DNA of 64,000 bases from Actinoallomurus sp963736325. Lineage in GTDB: Bacteria > Actinomycetota > Actinomycetes > Streptosporangiales > Streptosporangiaceae. The notes beneath the pieces were generated by a model. It searched no databases. It was not told where the DNA came from and worked only from the letters and a program-made list of their open reading frames with translations. How positions within the stretch are numbered: position 1 is the first letter of the stretch; each line of letters begins with the position of its first letter. The stretch lies in NCBI GenBank assembly GCA_963736325.1, contig CAVTOG010000015.1, positions 310,001-374,000 of the forward strand, given 5' to 3'. Positions 60,837-64,000 of this stretch are shown here, piece by piece. The position numbers and the translations under genes were made by a program.

Positions 60837-60837
<1 letters not shown>
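46639..60837 (+). CDS. Type I modular polyketide synthase, modules 6-8 (PKS3)
   Basis: The 4732-residue protein starts at a GTG preceded by TGAGG and opens with a docking helix (ATEETLRDYLKWATTNLHDAQ). It holds three KS-AT-KR-ACP modules. KS cysteines are 205, 1775 and 3298; AT serines 678, 2235 and 3755; KR tyrosines 1370, 2898 and 4441; ACP serines 1544, 3068 and 4610. AT6 and AT8 are YASH (methylmalonyl) and AT7 is HAFH (malonyl). All three KRs lack LDD and carry the A-type Trp. The C-terminal docking region (about 4660-4732) ends DEVLDFIDQQFGKDL. The TAA stop overlaps the ATG of PKS4 by one base (TAATG), which implies coupled translation. Confidence 0.97.
46738..51385 (+). other. PKS module 6: KS-AT(methylmalonyl)-KR-ACP
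   Basis: KS6 (34-460 of PKS3) has Cys205. AT6 (about 587-934) has GHSQG with Ser678 and YASH at 778-781. KR6 is the most divergent reductase: the nucleotide motif reads TGATGAIGPRL and the next strand VVLPTRTGPG in place of the usual SRSGP. It still has the FSS serine, Trp loop and Tyr1370 with its Asn. It should be active and A-type, with less certainty than its neighbours. The ACP serine is 1544. Confidence 0.9.
51448..55965 (+). other. PKS module 7: KS-AT(malonyl)-KR-ACP
   Basis: KS7 (about 1604-2030) has Cys1775. AT7 (about 2141-2485) has GHSVG with Ser2235 and HAFH at 2334-2337, so malonyl-CoA is the expected extender. It closely resembles AT3 of module 3. KR7 has GGTGGIGG, no LDD, the Trp loop and Tyr2898 in PGYAAANAF, an active A-type pattern. 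The ACP serine is 3068. Confidence 0.92.
56017..60590 (+). other. PKS module 8: KS-AT(methylmalonyl)-KR-ACP
   Basis: KS8 (about 3127-3555) has Cys3298. AT8 (about 3668-4011) has GHSQG with Ser3755 and YASH at 3855-3858. KR8 has GGTGGIGG, no LDD, the Trp loop and Tyr4441, an active A-type pattern. The ACP reads LGVDSVTA where the other modules read LGFDSLT, with Ser4610. The C-terminal docking region follows. Confidence 0.91.

Positions 60838-64000
<3,163 letters not shown>

Overview
The window is very GC-rich throughout (roughly 70% by eye), uses many GTG starts, and carries an imuA'-imuB-dnaE2 mutagenesis operon, F420-type enzymes and a large modular type I polyketide synthase (PKS). This fits an actinomycete chromosome. 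The gene content would suit the Streptosporangiales/Thermomonosporaceae or Streptomyces, but the genus is not resolved here. No tRNA, rRNA, CRISPR array, insertion sequence or replication origin was seen.

Left flank (1-13.5 kb): housekeeping and accessory genes. A lipoprotein converges on a membrane-anchored lytic transglycosylase; their stop codons lie inside one hairpin. Next, on the minus strand, come an aldehyde dehydrogenase, a fused FAD/Fe-S 2-hydroxyacid dehydrogenase, a cupin protein, and the operon imuA'-imuB-dnaE2. A near-consensus LexA box lies at the head of that operon and shows that the imuA' start must be downstream of it. A small sigma factor and its membrane partner are divergent from it.

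Transition (13.5-22.6 kb): an apparently 5'-truncated LLM-class oxidoreductase and a DinB-fold protein, then a block of transport and regulation genes. The block holds an ABC-2 exporter (ATPase and permease), a divergent DesK/NarL-type two-component system, a StrR-like ParB-domain regulator, a DrrAB-type exporter and a DUF5988-type small protein. Two tiny minus-strand ORFs (16 and 20 codons) in the leaders of the ABC ATPase and the ParB-like regulator encode related peptides sharing VVExxWAxSL. I consider these the most novel feature of the window.

PKS (23.0-64.0 kb): four tandem same-strand genes holding eight complete modules and the start of a ninth. All eight complete modules are KS-AT-KR-ACP with no DH, ER, MT or TE. 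PKS1 has modules 1-3, PKS2 modules 4-5, PKS3 modules 6-8, and PKS4 module 9, which runs off the window. Every protein starts with a 33-residue N-terminal docking helix, and PKS1-3 end in C-terminal docking regions, so the likely order is PKS1 to PKS4, fed by a loading protein outside the window. AT motifs fall into three classes: a non-standard FVAH class (modules 1, 2, 4, 5), YASH methylmalonyl-type (6, 8, 9) and HAFH malonyl-type (3, 7). KR1 lacks its catalytic Tyr and Asn, KR2 is the only clear B-type, and KR4 has mixed motifs; the rest look like active A-type. The predicted chain segment is a highly hydroxylated polyol/polypropionate with one retained ketone and no olefins from these modules.

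PKS2 is broken by a one-base insertion in AT5 (about 44,210), directly at the end of a 455-bp block almost identical to AT1. This is either a real disruption from gene conversion or a sequencing/assembly error at a repeat.
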